16,156 nt of DNA from Pseudomonadota bacterium (GCA_029777935.1 JAKORH010000157.1:1-16156); one strand, 5' to 3'. Positions 7,074 through 15,180 are shown, counted from the stretch's first letter. Notes: generated by a model from the sequence alone, not told the origin. Program-made: numbers and translations.

Positions 7074-8285
7074 GTGACGGAGCACAAGGGACAGAGCTGG
7101 TGGCTGGTCACGCTGCTGGCCGCGGCGTTGCTGATGGTGACGATGGGCGCGCGGCAGTCGTTCGGGCTGTTCGTGTCGCCGCTGAACACCAGCACGGGGC
7201 TGGGCATCGTGACGATCAGCTTTGCGCTGGCGGTCAGCCAGTTCGTCTGGGGCGCGGTGCAGCCGATCGCCGGCGCGGTGGCGGATCGCTACGGGCCCGG
7301 CAGCGTGCTGGCGGCGGGCCTGGTGGTGCTGGCGCTGGGTTGCGCGCTGACGCCGCTGATGACGACCGGCATCGGCCTCGTGTTCTCGATCGGGTTGCTG
7401 ACCGCGATCGGGTCCGGGGCCGGCAGCTTCTCGGTACTGATCGGCGCCGCTGCGCAGCGGGTGCCGGCCGAGCATCGCGGCACGGCCTCCGGCGTGATCA
7501 ACGCCGGCGGCTCGTTCGGTCAGTTCGTGTTCGCGCCGCTGCTGCAGAAGCTGATCACTGCGTTCGGCTGGATGGGCGCGCTGTGGTCGCTGGCGGCGAT
7601 CACGCTGGCCGCGCTGCCGCTGGCGCGCTCACTGCGCCGGCCGCCCGCAGCGCATGGCTCGGCGCGTCACGCGGATGGCGGGCTGCGCGCGCAGCTCGCC
7701 ACCGCCTTCGCCGACCGCAGCTACCTGCTGCTGCACGCGGGCTTCTTCACCTGCGGCTTTCACATCGCTGTCCTCGTCACCCATCTGCCGGGCGAAGTCG
7801 GCCTGTGCGGGCTGCCGGCGTCGGTGGCGAGCTGGTCGCTGGCGCTGATCGGGCTTTCGAACATCGCCGGCAGCCTGTTCGCCGGCTGGTGCGTGAACCG
7901 CTACCGCAGCAAGTACGTGCTGGCGTGGATGTACGGCTCGCGCACGCTGCTGGTGCTGCTGTACCTGGCCGCGCCGAAGACCGAATGGACCTTCTACCTG
8001 TTCGCGATCGGGCTGGGCTTCACCTGGCTCGCGACCGTGCCGCCGACCGCGGGCGTGGTGGCGAAGCTTTTCGGCGTGCGCTACCTGGCGACGCTGTTCG
8101 GGCTGACCCTGCTGTCGCACCAGATCGGCGGCTTCTTCGGCGCCTGGCTCGGCGGCATCGCGATCGCGCGGCAGGGCAGCTACCTGTGGATGTGGTACGC
8201 GGATGCGCTGCTCGCCGCCGCGGCGGCGCTCGCCAATCTGCCGATCCGCGAGGCGAAGGTGCAGCGCGTGATCCAGGCGGCGTAG
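7074..8285 (+). CDS. MFS transporter, monocarboxylate/oxalate-formate-like
   Basis: Complete 403-residue inner-membrane transporter of the major facilitator superfamily with about twelve hydrophobic helices. The first helix contains TMGARQSFGLFVSPL (about 23-37), a pattern common in bacterial members related to monocarboxylate and oxalate/formate exchangers. Motif A is GAVADRYGP (about 67-75). A charged central loop (about 185-205) separates the two halves. The second half contains AGWCVNRYRSKYV, a weaker motif-A copy. A good Shine-Dalgarno sets the GTG start, and a separate promoter candidate makes it its own transcription unit after the hydrolase. It converges on the aldo/keto reductase with a 6-bp gap between stops, leaving no room for a dedicated terminator. 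It is a different subfamily member from the MFS protein at the left edge. Substrate unknown. Confidence 0.92.
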   Translation: MTEHKGQSWWLVTLLAAALLMVTMGARQSFGLFVSPLNTSTGLGIVTISFALAVSQFVWGAVQPIAGAVADRYGPGSVLAAGLVVLALGCALTPLMTTGIGLVFSIGLLTAIGSGAGSFSVLIGAAAQRVPAEHRGTASGVINAGGSFGQFVFAPLLQKLITAFGWMGALWSLAAITLAALPLARSLRRPPAAHGSARHADGGLRAQLATAFADRSYLLLHAGFFTCGFHIAVLVTHLPGEVGLCGLPASVASWSLALIGLSNIAGSLFAGWCVNRYRSKYVLAWMYGSRTLLVLLYLAAPKTEWTFYLFAIGLGFTWLATVPPTAGVVAKLFGVRYLATLFGLTLLSHQIGGFFGAWLGGIAIARQGSYLWMWYADALLAAAAALANLPIREAKVQRVIQAA

Positions 8286-8291
8286 CCGCGG

Positions 8292-9125
8292 TCACACCAT
8301 CGCGAGTCGCATGCGCCGCTGCGGCGGCGGGAAGCGCCGGTCGATCTGCGCCAGGTCGCCCGCACCGAGCGCCAGCTCGGCGGCGGCGAGGTTCTCGCGC
8401 AGGTGCTCTCGTCGGACCGCCTTCGGAATCGCGATGACGCCGGGGCGCGACAGAACCCATGCCAGTGCAACCTGGGACGCGGTCGCGCGCAGCGGCTTGC
8501 CGATTGCCGCCAGCGCCGCGTCCCTGGCCAGCGCGCCTTCGTCGATCGGGCAATACGCCATCACCGGCACGCCGCGCTCGCGCTGCCAGGGCAGCAGATC
8601 GAACTCGATGCCGCGCCGGGAGGCCGAGTAATAGACCTGGTTGGCGGCGCACTCCGGACCGGCATCGAGTCGCCACAGTTCTTCCATGTCGGCGACGTCG
8701 AAGTTGCTGACGCCCCAGTGGCGGATCTTGCCGTCGCGCTTCAGCTCCTCGAACGCGCCGATCGTCTGCGCCAGCGGCACCGGTCCGCGCCAATGCAGCA
8801 GGTACAGGTCGATGCGGTCGGTGCGCAGCCGCTTCAGGCTGCGCTCGCAGGCGGCGATCGCGCCCGCGCGCGAGGCATTGTGTGGATAGACCTTGCTCAC
8901 CAGATACACGCGATCGCGCAAGCCGGCGATCGCCTCGCCGATGACTTCCTCCGCCCCGCCCTCGCCGTACATCTCGGCGGTGTCGATCAGGCGGTAGCCC
9001 ATCTCGACCGCGGCGCGCACGGCCGCCACCTCCTGCGCGCGTGACCGCGCGTGCTCACCCATCTTCCACGTGCCCAGGCCGAGCGCAGGGACCGTTTCGC
9101 CCGTGGCAAGCTCGACCGTCTTCAT
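8292..9125 (-). CDS. Aldo/keto reductase
   Basis: Cytoplasmic NAD(P)H-dependent oxidoreductase of 277 residues, reducing aldehydes or ketones to alcohols. The full catalytic tetrad is visible: Asp48 and Tyr53 in RLIDTAEMYGEG, Lys78 in LVSKVYPHN, and His111 in LYLLHWRG. GVSNFD (138-143) follows, and the cofactor phosphate-binding region IAIPKAVRREHLRENL lies at about 231-246. The overall pattern resembles the bacterial 2,5-diketo-gluconate reductase/YeaE-like branch. The ATG at 9125 has AGGAGG (complement of 9135-9140) nine bases upstream plus an adjacent GAGG; the longer in-frame start upstream would add a basic extension of no known domain. The gene is monocistronic, transcribed toward and ending almost against the MFS gene. 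Physiological substrate not inferable. Confidence 0.94.
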   Translation of the reverse strand: MKTVELATGETVPALGLGTWKMGEHARSRAQEVAAVRAAVEMGYRLIDTAEMYGEGGAEEVIGEAIAGLRDRVYLVSKVYPHNASRAGAIAACERSLKRLRTDRIDLYLLHWRGPVPLAQTIGAFEELKRDGKIRHWGVSNFDVADMEELWRLDAGPECAANQVYYSASRRGIEFDLLPWQRERGVPVMAYCPIDEGALARDAALAAIGKPLRATASQVALAWVLSRPGVIAIPKAVRREHLRENLAAAELALGAGDLAQIDRRFPPPQRRMRLAMV

Positions 9126-9195
9126 CCTCAAGTGCCTCCTGGTTGCCGTGCGACGAAGATTACTGCGCCGTGATCGTCGGCCGTGAATCCCGGGG

Positions 9196-9224
9196 TTGAT
9201 TTGCGGCGCCCGGCGGCGCATAAG
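9196..9224 (+). promoter_or_regulatory. Candidate promoter for the SRPBCC gene
   Basis: TTGATT (9196-9201) and CATAAG (9219-9224) are separated by 17 bases, each matching four of six sigma-70 consensus positions. Transcription would start near 9231, giving an 85-base leader that contains the palindrome at 9252-9264. Weak evidence on its own. Confidence 0.3.
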
Positions 9225-9251
9225 CTCTTCTGAATCCCGCGCCGCACCGGG

Positions 9252-9264
9252 CCCGTATCACGGG
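9252..9264. repeat. Palindrome CCCGTATCACGGG, copy 1
   Basis: Five-base arms around ATC, in the gap upstream of the SRPBCC gene. The identical 13-mer occurs at 13058-13070 over the start codon of the Crp/Fnr gene. Possible operator; a 13-base coincidence in 16 kb of GC-rich DNA is not excluded. Confidence 0.35.
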
Positions 9265-9315
9265 CTGAACTGAAAGACAGTCGCCCGCGATCCACGCCTA
9301 TGCGCTGATCCGCTG

Positions 9316-9801
9316 ATGGAGCAGATCGTTTCGAGGGTCGACATCGCCTGCCAGCCGCCGGCGGTGTTCGAGTTCGTCACCAACGCCGCGCGATGGACGC
9401 GCTGGCATCCGGCGACGGTGTCCGTAAGCGGCGCGGCCGACCGGCCGCTCGCGCAGGGCGAGACGGTCGACGAACTGATCCACGCGGGACCGCGGCGCTT
9501 TTCGGCGCGCTGGACCGTGCTCGAGTGCGATCCGCCGCGCCGCTGGGTGATCGTCACCGATTCGGCGCAGGGCGCGGCGCGCATCACCTACGAGCTCAGC
9601 GGGCTCGATGGCGCGTGCCGCTTCGAGCGCGTGCTCGAGTACGAATCGAAACGGCGGCCGTGGAAATGGTTCGACGGCACGCTGACGCGGTGGCTGCTGA
9701 TGCGCCAGTCGGAGCAGGCGCTGCATAACCTGAAGCGCGTGCTTGAATCGGGTCGCGACCGCGATGCCACGCGCAGCCGGTGCGCGCAACCCGCTCCCTG
9801 A
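9316..9801 (+). CDS. SRPBCC (START/polyketide-cyclase-like) family protein
   Basis: A 161-residue, single-domain protein of the helix-grip SRPBCC superfamily, whose members bind hydrophobic ligands in a deep cavity or act as cyclases. The N-terminal strand VSRVDIACQPPAVFEFVTNA (about 5-24) followed by RWTRWHP is typical of the polyketide cyclase/dehydrase branch. Alternating strands follow to about 115, and a long C-terminal helix at about 120-145 (WFDGTLTRWLLMRQSEQALHNLKRVLE) closes the grip. No signal peptide or membrane segment. The ribosome site is poor; the ATG at 9316 is the first in frame and gives a full domain. A GC-rich hairpin lies between it and the acylase gene, so it is probably a separate transcript. 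The ligand is unknown. Confidence 0.85.
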   Translation: MEQIVSRVDIACQPPAVFEFVTNAARWTRWHPATVSVSGAADRPLAQGETVDELIHAGPRRFSARWTVLECDPPRRWVIVTDSAQGAARITYELSGLDGACRFERVLEYESKRRPWKWFDGTLTRWLLMRQSEQALHNLKRVLESGRDRDATRSRCAQPAP

Positions 9802-9914
9802 GCCCACAGGGCGCAGGGACCCCGATGAGCGCGCGTTCGCGCGCTGCGCTATCGTGACCATGCTTCCGCGCGAAGCAACTCGAGATTACGACAACATTCC
9901 AGGAGGAGAGGGCG
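9802..9914 (+). promoter_or_regulatory. Gap upstream of the acylase: two hairpins and a strong ribosome site
   Basis: Two small inverted repeats are present: AGCGCGC (9828-9834) with GCGCGCT (9839-9845), and TGCTTC (9861-9866) with GAAGCA (9872-9877). Neither is followed by a T-run. AGGAGGAG (9901-9908) is a strong Shine-Dalgarno six bases before the acylase ATG. No convincing -35/-10 pair was found. Confidence 0.4.
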
Positions 9915-12371
9915 ATGCAGAAGAAGAATCCGCGCGGCGCGGCCGCGCGAGCCTTGGCTGCGTTGGCGCTGACCGCGCTGACGCTGATGATCGCGGCGTG
10001 CGGCGGAGGCGGGACCAATCCCAGTCCGCCGCAGCCGGGACCGAGCGGACTGGCCGCCGAGATCCGCCGCACGTCGTACGGCATTCCGCACATCCTGGCC
10101 GGCGACGAAGCGAGCCTCGGCTTCGGAATCGGTTACGCGTACGCGCAGGACAACCTGTGCGTGCTGGCCGATGAAATCGTGACGGTGAACGGCGAGCGCT
10201 CGAAGTACTTCGGGCCGACCGCGTCGAACATCTACCAGCGCAACAACCTGCGCATGGACTTCTACTTCAAGCTGATCAACGACGACGCGCAGGTCGACGC
10301 GCACTGGGCCAGGCAGAGCCCCGAGGTGCAGGCGCTGTACAGCGGCTACGTCGCCGGCTACAACAAGTACCTGCGCGAGACCGGAGTGGCCAACCTGCCG
10401 GGTGACTGCAAGGGCCAGCCGTGGGTGCGCGCGCTCACGACGCGCGACATGACGCGGCTGGCGCGGCGCCTGTCGGTCGAGGCGAGCGGCATCAACTTCC
10501 TCGACGCGCTGTACGCGGCGCAGCCGCCGGTCACGACCGCCGCGCGGGCGCCGCGCAAGTCGCTCACGCAGATGGCGCGCGCGGCGCTGAAGGCGAAGGA
10601 CGGGCCGCTGTCCAAGGCCTACTGGGACGACGTGCGCGAGCGCATCGGCAGCAACGCGGTCGCACTGGGCGCGGAAGCGACCGACAGCGGGAACGGCATG
10701 CTGCTCGGCAATCCGCACTTCCCCTGGTTCGGCATCCTGCGCTTCTACCAGATGCACCTGACGATCCCGGGCCGCATGAACGTGATGGGCGCGGCGCTGA
10801 ACGGATTTCCAGGCATCAACATCGGGTTCAACGAGAACTTCGCATGGAGCCACACCGTCAACACGTCGGTGCACTACACGCTGTATGTGCTGACGCTCGA
10901 TCCGGCCGATCCGACGCGGTACATCTACGACGGCCAGTCGGTGCCGATGACGCGCAAGACGCTGACGGTCGACGTCAAGCAGGCCGACGGCTCGATCGCG
11001 CCGCAGACGCGCACGTACTACAGCTCGTCGCACGGCCCCGTCGTCGTTATCCCGGGGCAGCTGACGTGGACCAGCGCCAACGCGTTTGCGCTGCGCGACG
11101 CCAACCTCGAAAACTGGCGCCTGTCCGAGCAGTGGTACCGGATGAACCGCGCCGCGACCTTCGACGAGTTCAAGGCCGCGATCAAGAGCGTGCTCGGCAT
11201 TCCATGGGTCAACACCGTGGCGGTGGACCGCCAGGGCAACGGCTACTACGCGAGCATCACGGCGACGCCGAACGTTTCGACGGCCAAGCAGGCCGCGTGC
11301 GTGCCGCCGCCGTTCCAGCCGCTGACGGCGACGGGGACGTTCGTGCTGGCCGGCTCAACGGCCGCGTGCGAATGGACCATCGACGCCTCCACGCCGCAGC
11401 CCGGCATCTTCCCTGCGAGCAGCCTGCCGGAGCTTTCCCGGCGCGACTTCCTCGCCAACTCCAACGACAGCGCGTGGCTGATCAATCCGGCGGCGCCGCT
11501 GACCGGGTTCCCGGATATCGCGAGCAGGGACAGCTATCCGCAGAACGGCCGCACCCGCATCGGCATCCTGCAGATCCAGCAGCGGCTGGCCGGCGCCGAC
11601 GGCCGGCCCGGCAACCGGTTCACGCTGCCGCAACTGCAGGAGACCGTGCTGTCGAACCGGATGTACTTCGCCGAGATCATGCTGCCCGATGCGCTGGCTG
11701 CGATGTGCAGCGGCAACCTGTCGCACACCGTCGACGGGCAGACGGTCGATCTGACCAAGGCCTGCGGCGTGCTTGCGCAATGGGATCGCAAGGCGGAACT
11801 GACCAGCGTGGGCGTGCCGCTGTTCGAAGCGTGGTGGAACCAGGTCGGCAAGGCGGCATCCGGCGTCTACACCGTGCCGTTCTCGGCCGGCGATCCGGTC
11901 AACACGCCGCGCGGAATCGCGCAGGGCAATGCCGCCGTCACCACGGCGCTGCGCGATGCGCTGGCGCGCTCGGTGCTGCAACTCGCGGCCGCCGGCATTC
12001 CGTTCGACAAGCCGTGGGGCAGCGTGCAGTTCGCGTCGAAGAACATACCGATACCGATCCACGGCGGCAGCCATCGTGCCGGCGATTGGGGAACCGGCAT
12101 CTACAACGCGATCATCAGCGCGCCGGTGGCGCAGCTTCCCGGCGCGCGCATCGTCAACTACGGGTCGAGCTACATCCAGACCGTGACCTGGGACGACAAC
12201 GGGCCGGTGGTCGATGCCTTTCTGACCTACTCGGATGCGAGCAATGCCGGCTCGTCGAACTACGCCGACCAGACGCTGCGGTTCTCGAACAAGCAGTGGA
12301 TCCGGCAGGTGTTCAGCGAAACCGCGATCGCGCGCGATCCGGGCTATTCCTCGATCACCGTCCGCCAGTGA
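9915..12371 (+). CDS. PvdQ-like acylase (acyl-homoserine-lactone acylase/penicillin acylase family), putative lipoprotein
   Basis: An 818-residue precursor of an N-terminal-nucleophile amidohydrolase, which self-cleaves into alpha and beta chains. The alpha chain has RTSYGIPHILAGDEASLGFGIGYAYAQDN (52-80) and GERSKYFG (93-100), closely resembling P. aeruginosa PvdQ as I remember it. The beta chain should begin at Ser246 in IGSNAVALG. PvdQ beta-His23 and beta-Val70 line up with His268 (GNPHFPW) and Val315, and the catalytic Asn lies in NSND (515-518). A PvdQ-like stretch RFYQMHLTIPGR lies at 276-287. PvdQ-type enzymes remove long acyl chains from N-acyl-homoserine lactones and related amides. 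Unlike periplasmic PvdQ, the signal peptide ends in a lipobox, IAAC with Cys29, followed by a Gly/Pro-rich linker, so the enzyme is probably lipid-anchored. Strong Shine-Dalgarno. No LuxI, LuxR or siderophore gene is in the window. Confidence 0.93.
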   Translation: MQKKNPRGAAARALAALALTALTLMIAACGGGGTNPSPPQPGPSGLAAEIRRTSYGIPHILAGDEASLGFGIGYAYAQDNLCVLADEIVTVNGERSKYFGPTASNIYQRNNLRMDFYFKLINDDAQVDAHWARQSPEVQALYSGYVAGYNKYLRETGVANLPGDCKGQPWVRALTTRDMTRLARRLSVEASGINFLDALYAAQPPVTTAARAPRKSLTQMARAALKAKDGPLSKAYWDDVRERIGSNAVALGAEATDSGNGMLLGNPHFPWFGILRFYQMHLTIPGRMNVMGAALNGFPGINIGFNENFAWSHTVNTSVHYTLYVLTLDPADPTRYIYDGQSVPMTRKTLTVDVKQADGSIAPQTRTYYSSSHGPVVVIPGQLTWTSANAFALRDANLENWRLSEQWYRMNRAATFDEFKAAIKSVLGIPWVNTVAVDRQGNGYYASITATPNVSTAKQAACVPPPFQPLTATGTFVLAGSTAACEWTIDASTPQPGIFPASSLPELSRRDFLANSNDSAWLINPAAPLTGFPDIASRDSYPQNGRTRIGILQIQQRLAGADGRPGNRFTLPQLQETVLSNRMYFAEIMLPDALAAMCSGNLSHTVDGQTVDLTKACGVLAQWDRKAELTSVGVPLFEAWWNQVGKAASGVYTVPFSAGDPVNTPRGIAQGNAAVTTALRDALARSVLQLAAAGIPFDKPWGSVQFASKNIPIPIHGGSHRAGDWGTGIYNAIISAPVAQLPGARIVNYGSSYIQTVTWDDNGPVVDAFLTYSDASNAGSSNYADQTLRFSNKQWIRQVFSETAIARDPGYSSITVRQ

Positions 12372-12376
12372 GATGC

Positions 12377-12409
12377 GGCTGCGGCGCTACCCGCGGTAGC
12401 GCCGCAGCC
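12377..12409. terminator. Perfect 15-bp hairpin between convergent genes
   Basis: Arms 12377-12391 and 12395-12409 are perfectly complementary, with a 3-base CGC loop (arm GGCTGCGGCGCTACC). It begins 6 bases after the acylase stop and includes the last codons and stop of the Crp/Fnr gene. It could end both transcripts. There is no T-run on either side, so factor-independent termination is uncertain; the stem may instead block exonucleases. Confidence 0.6.
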
Positions 12410-13067
12410 CGTCGAGATCGTCGATCACGATCGCGCCGTACTCGACGCGGATCAGCCGTGCCTGCTCCAGCGCGTGCAGCGCCTGGTTGACGCGCTGGCG
12501 CGAGATGCCGGCGAGATAACCGATCTCCTCCTGCGACACCTCGAGCTTGTTGTCGATGCCGGGGTACAGGATCGGATTGAACAGCGCCGCCACGCACAGC
12601 GCCACCCGCGCGTCGGGTCCGTGCAGCCGCTGCGCCTCGAGCATGCCGATGAACTGGCCGAGCCGTTCATTGATCTGCACCAGCAGGAAGCGGTTGAACG
12701 GGATGCTGGTGTTGAGCAGCCACTCGAAGGTGCGGCGCGGCACCCGCGCGATGCGCGATTCGCGCAGCGCGACCACGTCGTAGCGGCGCGGCTCGGTCTT
12801 CAGCAGGCTGCCTTCGCCGAACCAGCCGCCGGCCGGAATGCCGGTGAAAGTCGAAGTCTTGCCGTCCGGCGCCGTGATCATCATCTTCACCAGCCCGTCG
12901 AGCACCCCGAGCCAGGCGTCGACCGGCTCGCCGCGCCGGCACAGGTAGCCGTCGGCGGCGATGCTGATCTCGGTCGACTCGGCCACGACGCGTGCGCGCT
13001 GCTCGGGTGTCAGCAGCGTGCCCCAGCGGGTCGCCGACAGATATTCGTCAAGGGTTTCCCGTATCAC
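12387..13067 (-). CDS. Crp/Fnr-family transcriptional regulator
   Basis: A 226-residue protein with an N-terminal cyclic-nucleotide-binding fold (about 23-115) and a C-terminal winged helix (HTH_Crp, about 175-215). The phosphate-cassette region reads FGEGSLLKTEPRRYDVVA (83-100). The Glu of CRP is kept (Glu85), but the Arg-Ser-Ala of the E. coli cAMP site is replaced by Arg-Tyr, so cAMP binding is doubtful. No FNR-type cysteine cluster is present. The recognition helix ISRQRVNQALHAL lacks the Glu and second Arg that CRP uses to read TGTGA. The GTG at 13067 gives the usual family length; in-frame starts farther upstream would run into the divergent ligase gene. It is divergent from the acyl-CoA ligase and probably controls that ligase/transporter operon, an arrangement I recognise from Burkholderiales; regulation itself is inferred. 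Confidence 0.9.
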   Translation of the reverse strand: MIRETLDEYLSATRWGTLLTPEQRARVVAESTEISIAADGYLCRRGEPVDAWLGVLDGLVKMMITAPDGKTSTFTGIPAGGWFGEGSLLKTEPRRYDVVALRESRIARVPRRTFEWLLNTSIPFNRFLLVQINERLGQFIGMLEAQRLHGPDARVALCVAALFNPILYPGIDNKLEVSQEEIGYLAGISRQRVNQALHALEQARLIRVEYGAIVIDDLDGLRRYRG

Positions 13068-13070
13068 GGG
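13058..13070. repeat. Palindrome CCCGTATCACGGG, copy 2
   Basis: Identical to the 13-mer at 9252-9264. It overlaps the GTG start of the Crp/Fnr gene, a position suited to autoregulation or translation control if it is an operator. Confidence 0.35.
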
Positions 13071-13224
13071 CGGATTGTCGCCCGGACGACAGCGCGGCGC
13101 AGCCGGGCTGGCTACCGTGGCAGCCTCGCTTTCCGCTGGCGTCGGTGCTACCTTTCCCGGCGCCGAGAACCGGAGACCGTGCTCGAGCGCGGCGCCAACC
13201 AAGGGTAGACAGGAGACACGGAGT
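13068..13224. promoter_or_regulatory. Divergent control region between Crp/Fnr and acyl-CoA ligase genes
   Basis: 157 bases. Near the middle lie AGCCGGGCT (13101-13109, palindromic around G) and GGCTACCGTGGCAGCC (13110-13125, symmetric at six of seven pairs before a central GT). Either may bind the adjacent regulator. AGGAG (13211-13215) is the ligase ribosome site, nine bases before its ATG. I find no convincing -35/-10 pair in either direction, which would fit promoters dependent on an activator. Confidence 0.4.
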
Positions 13225-15180
13225 ATGGCCACGCCATCCTCTGCAACATCGGACACTTTTCCGAAGCTGCTGCTGCAGCACGCGGCTCTGCGCACGCATC
13301 ATCCGGCGCTGCGCGAGAAGGACCTCGGCATCTGGCAGACCTGGACCTGGTCGCAGGTGGCCGACGAAGTGAAGAAGCTCGCCGCCGGGCTGCACGTGCA
13401 GGGCTTCCGGCGCGGCCAGCACCTGGCGATCGTCGGCGAGAACCGGCCGCGGCTGTACTTCGCGATGATGGCCGTGCAGTGCCTGGGCGGCGTGCCGGTG
13501 CCGCTGTACCAGGACGCGATCGCCTCAGAGATGGTGTACGTGTTCGACAACGCGGACATCGCGTACGCGATCGTCGAGGACCAGGAGCAGGTCGACAAGA
13601 TGCTCGAGGTGCGCGAGCAGCATCCGGCGCTCGGGCACATCTACTACGACGACCCGCGCGGCCTGCGCCACTACACGCAGTCCGGACTGCTGCCGTACGA
13701 TGAACTGGTCCGGCTGGGCGCCGGCCTGCTGTCGGTGCAGCCGAAGTTCATCGACGAGGAGATCGACAAGGGCTCGCCCGATGACACCGCGGCGCTGTTC
13801 TACACCTCGGGCACCACCGGCAAGCCCAAGGGTGTCGTGCAGACGCACCACGCGCTGATCGACCGCGCGCGCGCCTGCACCGAGATGGAAGGCCTGACCG
13901 TGTACGAGGAGGTGCTCGCGTACCTGCCGATGGCGTGGATCGGCCAGAACATCTTTTCCTACGCGCAGGCGCTGGTGACCGGCTACACCGTCAACTGCCC
14001 CGAGTCGCCGGCGACCGTGACCAACGACATGCGCGAGATCGGCCCGACCTACTACTTCGCGCCGCCGCGCGTGTTCGAAGGGCTGCTGACGCAGGTGATG
14101 ATCCGCATGGAGGACGCCGGCGGCCTCAAGCGGGCACTGTTCCATTACTTCATGGCCGTGGCCAAGCGCGTCGGCGGAAGGATTCTCGACCGGCAGCGGG
14201 TCGGACTCCTGGACCGGCTCCTGTATGCGCTCGGCGATGCCCTGGTCTACGGCCCGCTGCGAAACGTCCTCGGCATGAGCCGCATCAAGGTCGCGTACAC
14301 CGCGGGCGAGGCGATCGGGCCGGACCTCTTCACCTTCTACCGCTCGATCGGCATCAACCTGAAGCAGTTGTACGGATCGACCGAGACTGCGGTGTTCGTG
14401 TGTGTGCAGCCGAACGGTCAAGTCAAGCCAGACACCGTCGGGCCGCCGGTCGCGGGCGTCGAACTGAAGATCAAGGCGAACGGCGAGATCGTGCTGAAGA
14501 GCCCCGGGCTGCTGAAGGAGTACTACAAGAACCCCGACGCGACGCGCGAAGTGCTCGACGCCGACGGCTGGTACCACACGGGCGACGCCGGCTTCCTCGA
14601 TCACGACGGCCACCTGAAGATCATCGACCGCGCGCACGACGTGGGCCGGCTCGCCGACGGGACGCTGTTCGCGCCCAAGTACATCGAGAACAAGCTGAAG
14701 TTCTTCCCGCACATCAAGGAGGTGGTCGCGTTCGGCAACGAGCGCGATCGGGTGTGCGTATTCGTCAACATCGACTTCGAGGCGGTCGGCAACTGGGCCG
14801 AGCGGCGCGGCCTACCGTACGCCGGCTACATCGACCTGGCCGGCAAGAAGGAGGTGTACACGCTGATCGCCGACTGCGTCGAGAAGGTCAACGCGGACCT
14901 CGCGGCCGATCCGCAGCTCGCCAACTCGCAGGTCCACCGCTTCCTGATCCTGCACAAGGAACTCGATCCCGACGACGACGAACTGACGCGCACCCGCAAG
15001 GTGCGGCGCCGTTTCATCCAGGACAAATACGGCGTGCTGGTCGAAGCCATGTATGCCGGCAAGACGGAGCAGTTCGTCGAGACCCAGGTCAAGTTCGAGG
15101 ACGGCCGCAGCGGCAAGATCAGCGCCACCGTCGCGATCGGCGACGCGAAGGTATTCACGCCAGTCGCGCGGGCGGCCTGA
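13225..15180 (+). CDS. AMP-dependent long-chain acyl-CoA synthetase/ligase
   Basis: A 651-residue adenylate-forming enzyme that activates a carboxylic acid to an acyl-AMP and then an acyl-CoA. It has the P-loop YTSGTTGKPKG (193-203), A5 motif YGSTE (383-387), A7 motif YHTGD (450-454), an A8 hinge region IIDRAHDVGRLADG (467-480) and an A10 region ELTRTRKVRRR with the catalytic Lys at about 592. Length and the long insertions around 255-350 fit the FAA1/FadD15-like class rather than short-chain ligases. It is cytosolic or membrane-associated; a hydrophobic tail is absent. The ATG follows a good AGGAG site. It is first in a cluster with a small membrane protein and a LivG-type ATPase. Aromatic, branched or fatty acid substrates are all possible; the operon suggests an imported carboxylate. 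Confidence 0.93.
   Translation: MATPSSATSDTFPKLLLQHAALRTHHPALREKDLGIWQTWTWSQVADEVKKLAAGLHVQGFRRGQHLAIVGENRPRLYFAMMAVQCLGGVPVPLYQDAIASEMVYVFDNADIAYAIVEDQEQVDKMLEVREQHPALGHIYYDDPRGLRHYTQSGLLPYDELVRLGAGLLSVQPKFIDEEIDKGSPDDTAALFYTSGTTGKPKGVVQTHHALIDRARACTEMEGLTVYEEVLAYLPMAWIGQNIFSYAQALVTGYTVNCPESPATVTNDMREIGPTYYFAPPRVFEGLLTQVMIRMEDAGGLKRALFHYFMAVAKRVGGRILDRQRVGLLDRLLYALGDALVYGPLRNVLGMSRIKVAYTAGEAIGPDLFTFYRSIGINLKQLYGSTETAVFVCVQPNGQVKPDTVGPPVAGVELKIKANGEIVLKSPGLLKEYYKNPDATREVLDADGWYHTGDAGFLDHDGHLKIIDRAHDVGRLADGTLFAPKYIENKLKFFPHIKEVVAFGNERDRVCVFVNIDFEAVGNWAERRGLPYAGYIDLAGKKEVYTLIADCVEKVNADLAADPQLANSQVHRFLILHKELDPDDDELTRTRKVRRRFIQDKYGVLVEAMYAGKTEQFVETQVKFEDGRSGKISATVAIGDAKVFTPVARAA

Noticed and set aside
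8283..8294. Terminator between the convergent MFS and aldo/keto reductase genes
   Set aside because: The stops are only 6 bases apart and no hairpin with a T-run is visible at the junction; transcripts probably overlap.
9849..11033. Minus-strand open frame of 394 codons opposite the acylase
   Set aside because: The acylase on the plus strand has a full set of catalytic motifs and a strong ribosome site; the antisense frame is compositionally biased and domain-free.
9915..12371. Penicillin G acylase as the specific function
   Set aside because: Same superfamily, but the sequence around Ser246, His268 and Val315 follows the PvdQ/AHL-acylase branch much more closely.
12387..13295. Longer 302-residue version of the Crp/Fnr protein starting at 13295
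   Set aside because: The extra N-terminus overlaps the start of the acyl-CoA ligase gene and has no domain; the GTG at 13067 gives the normal family length.
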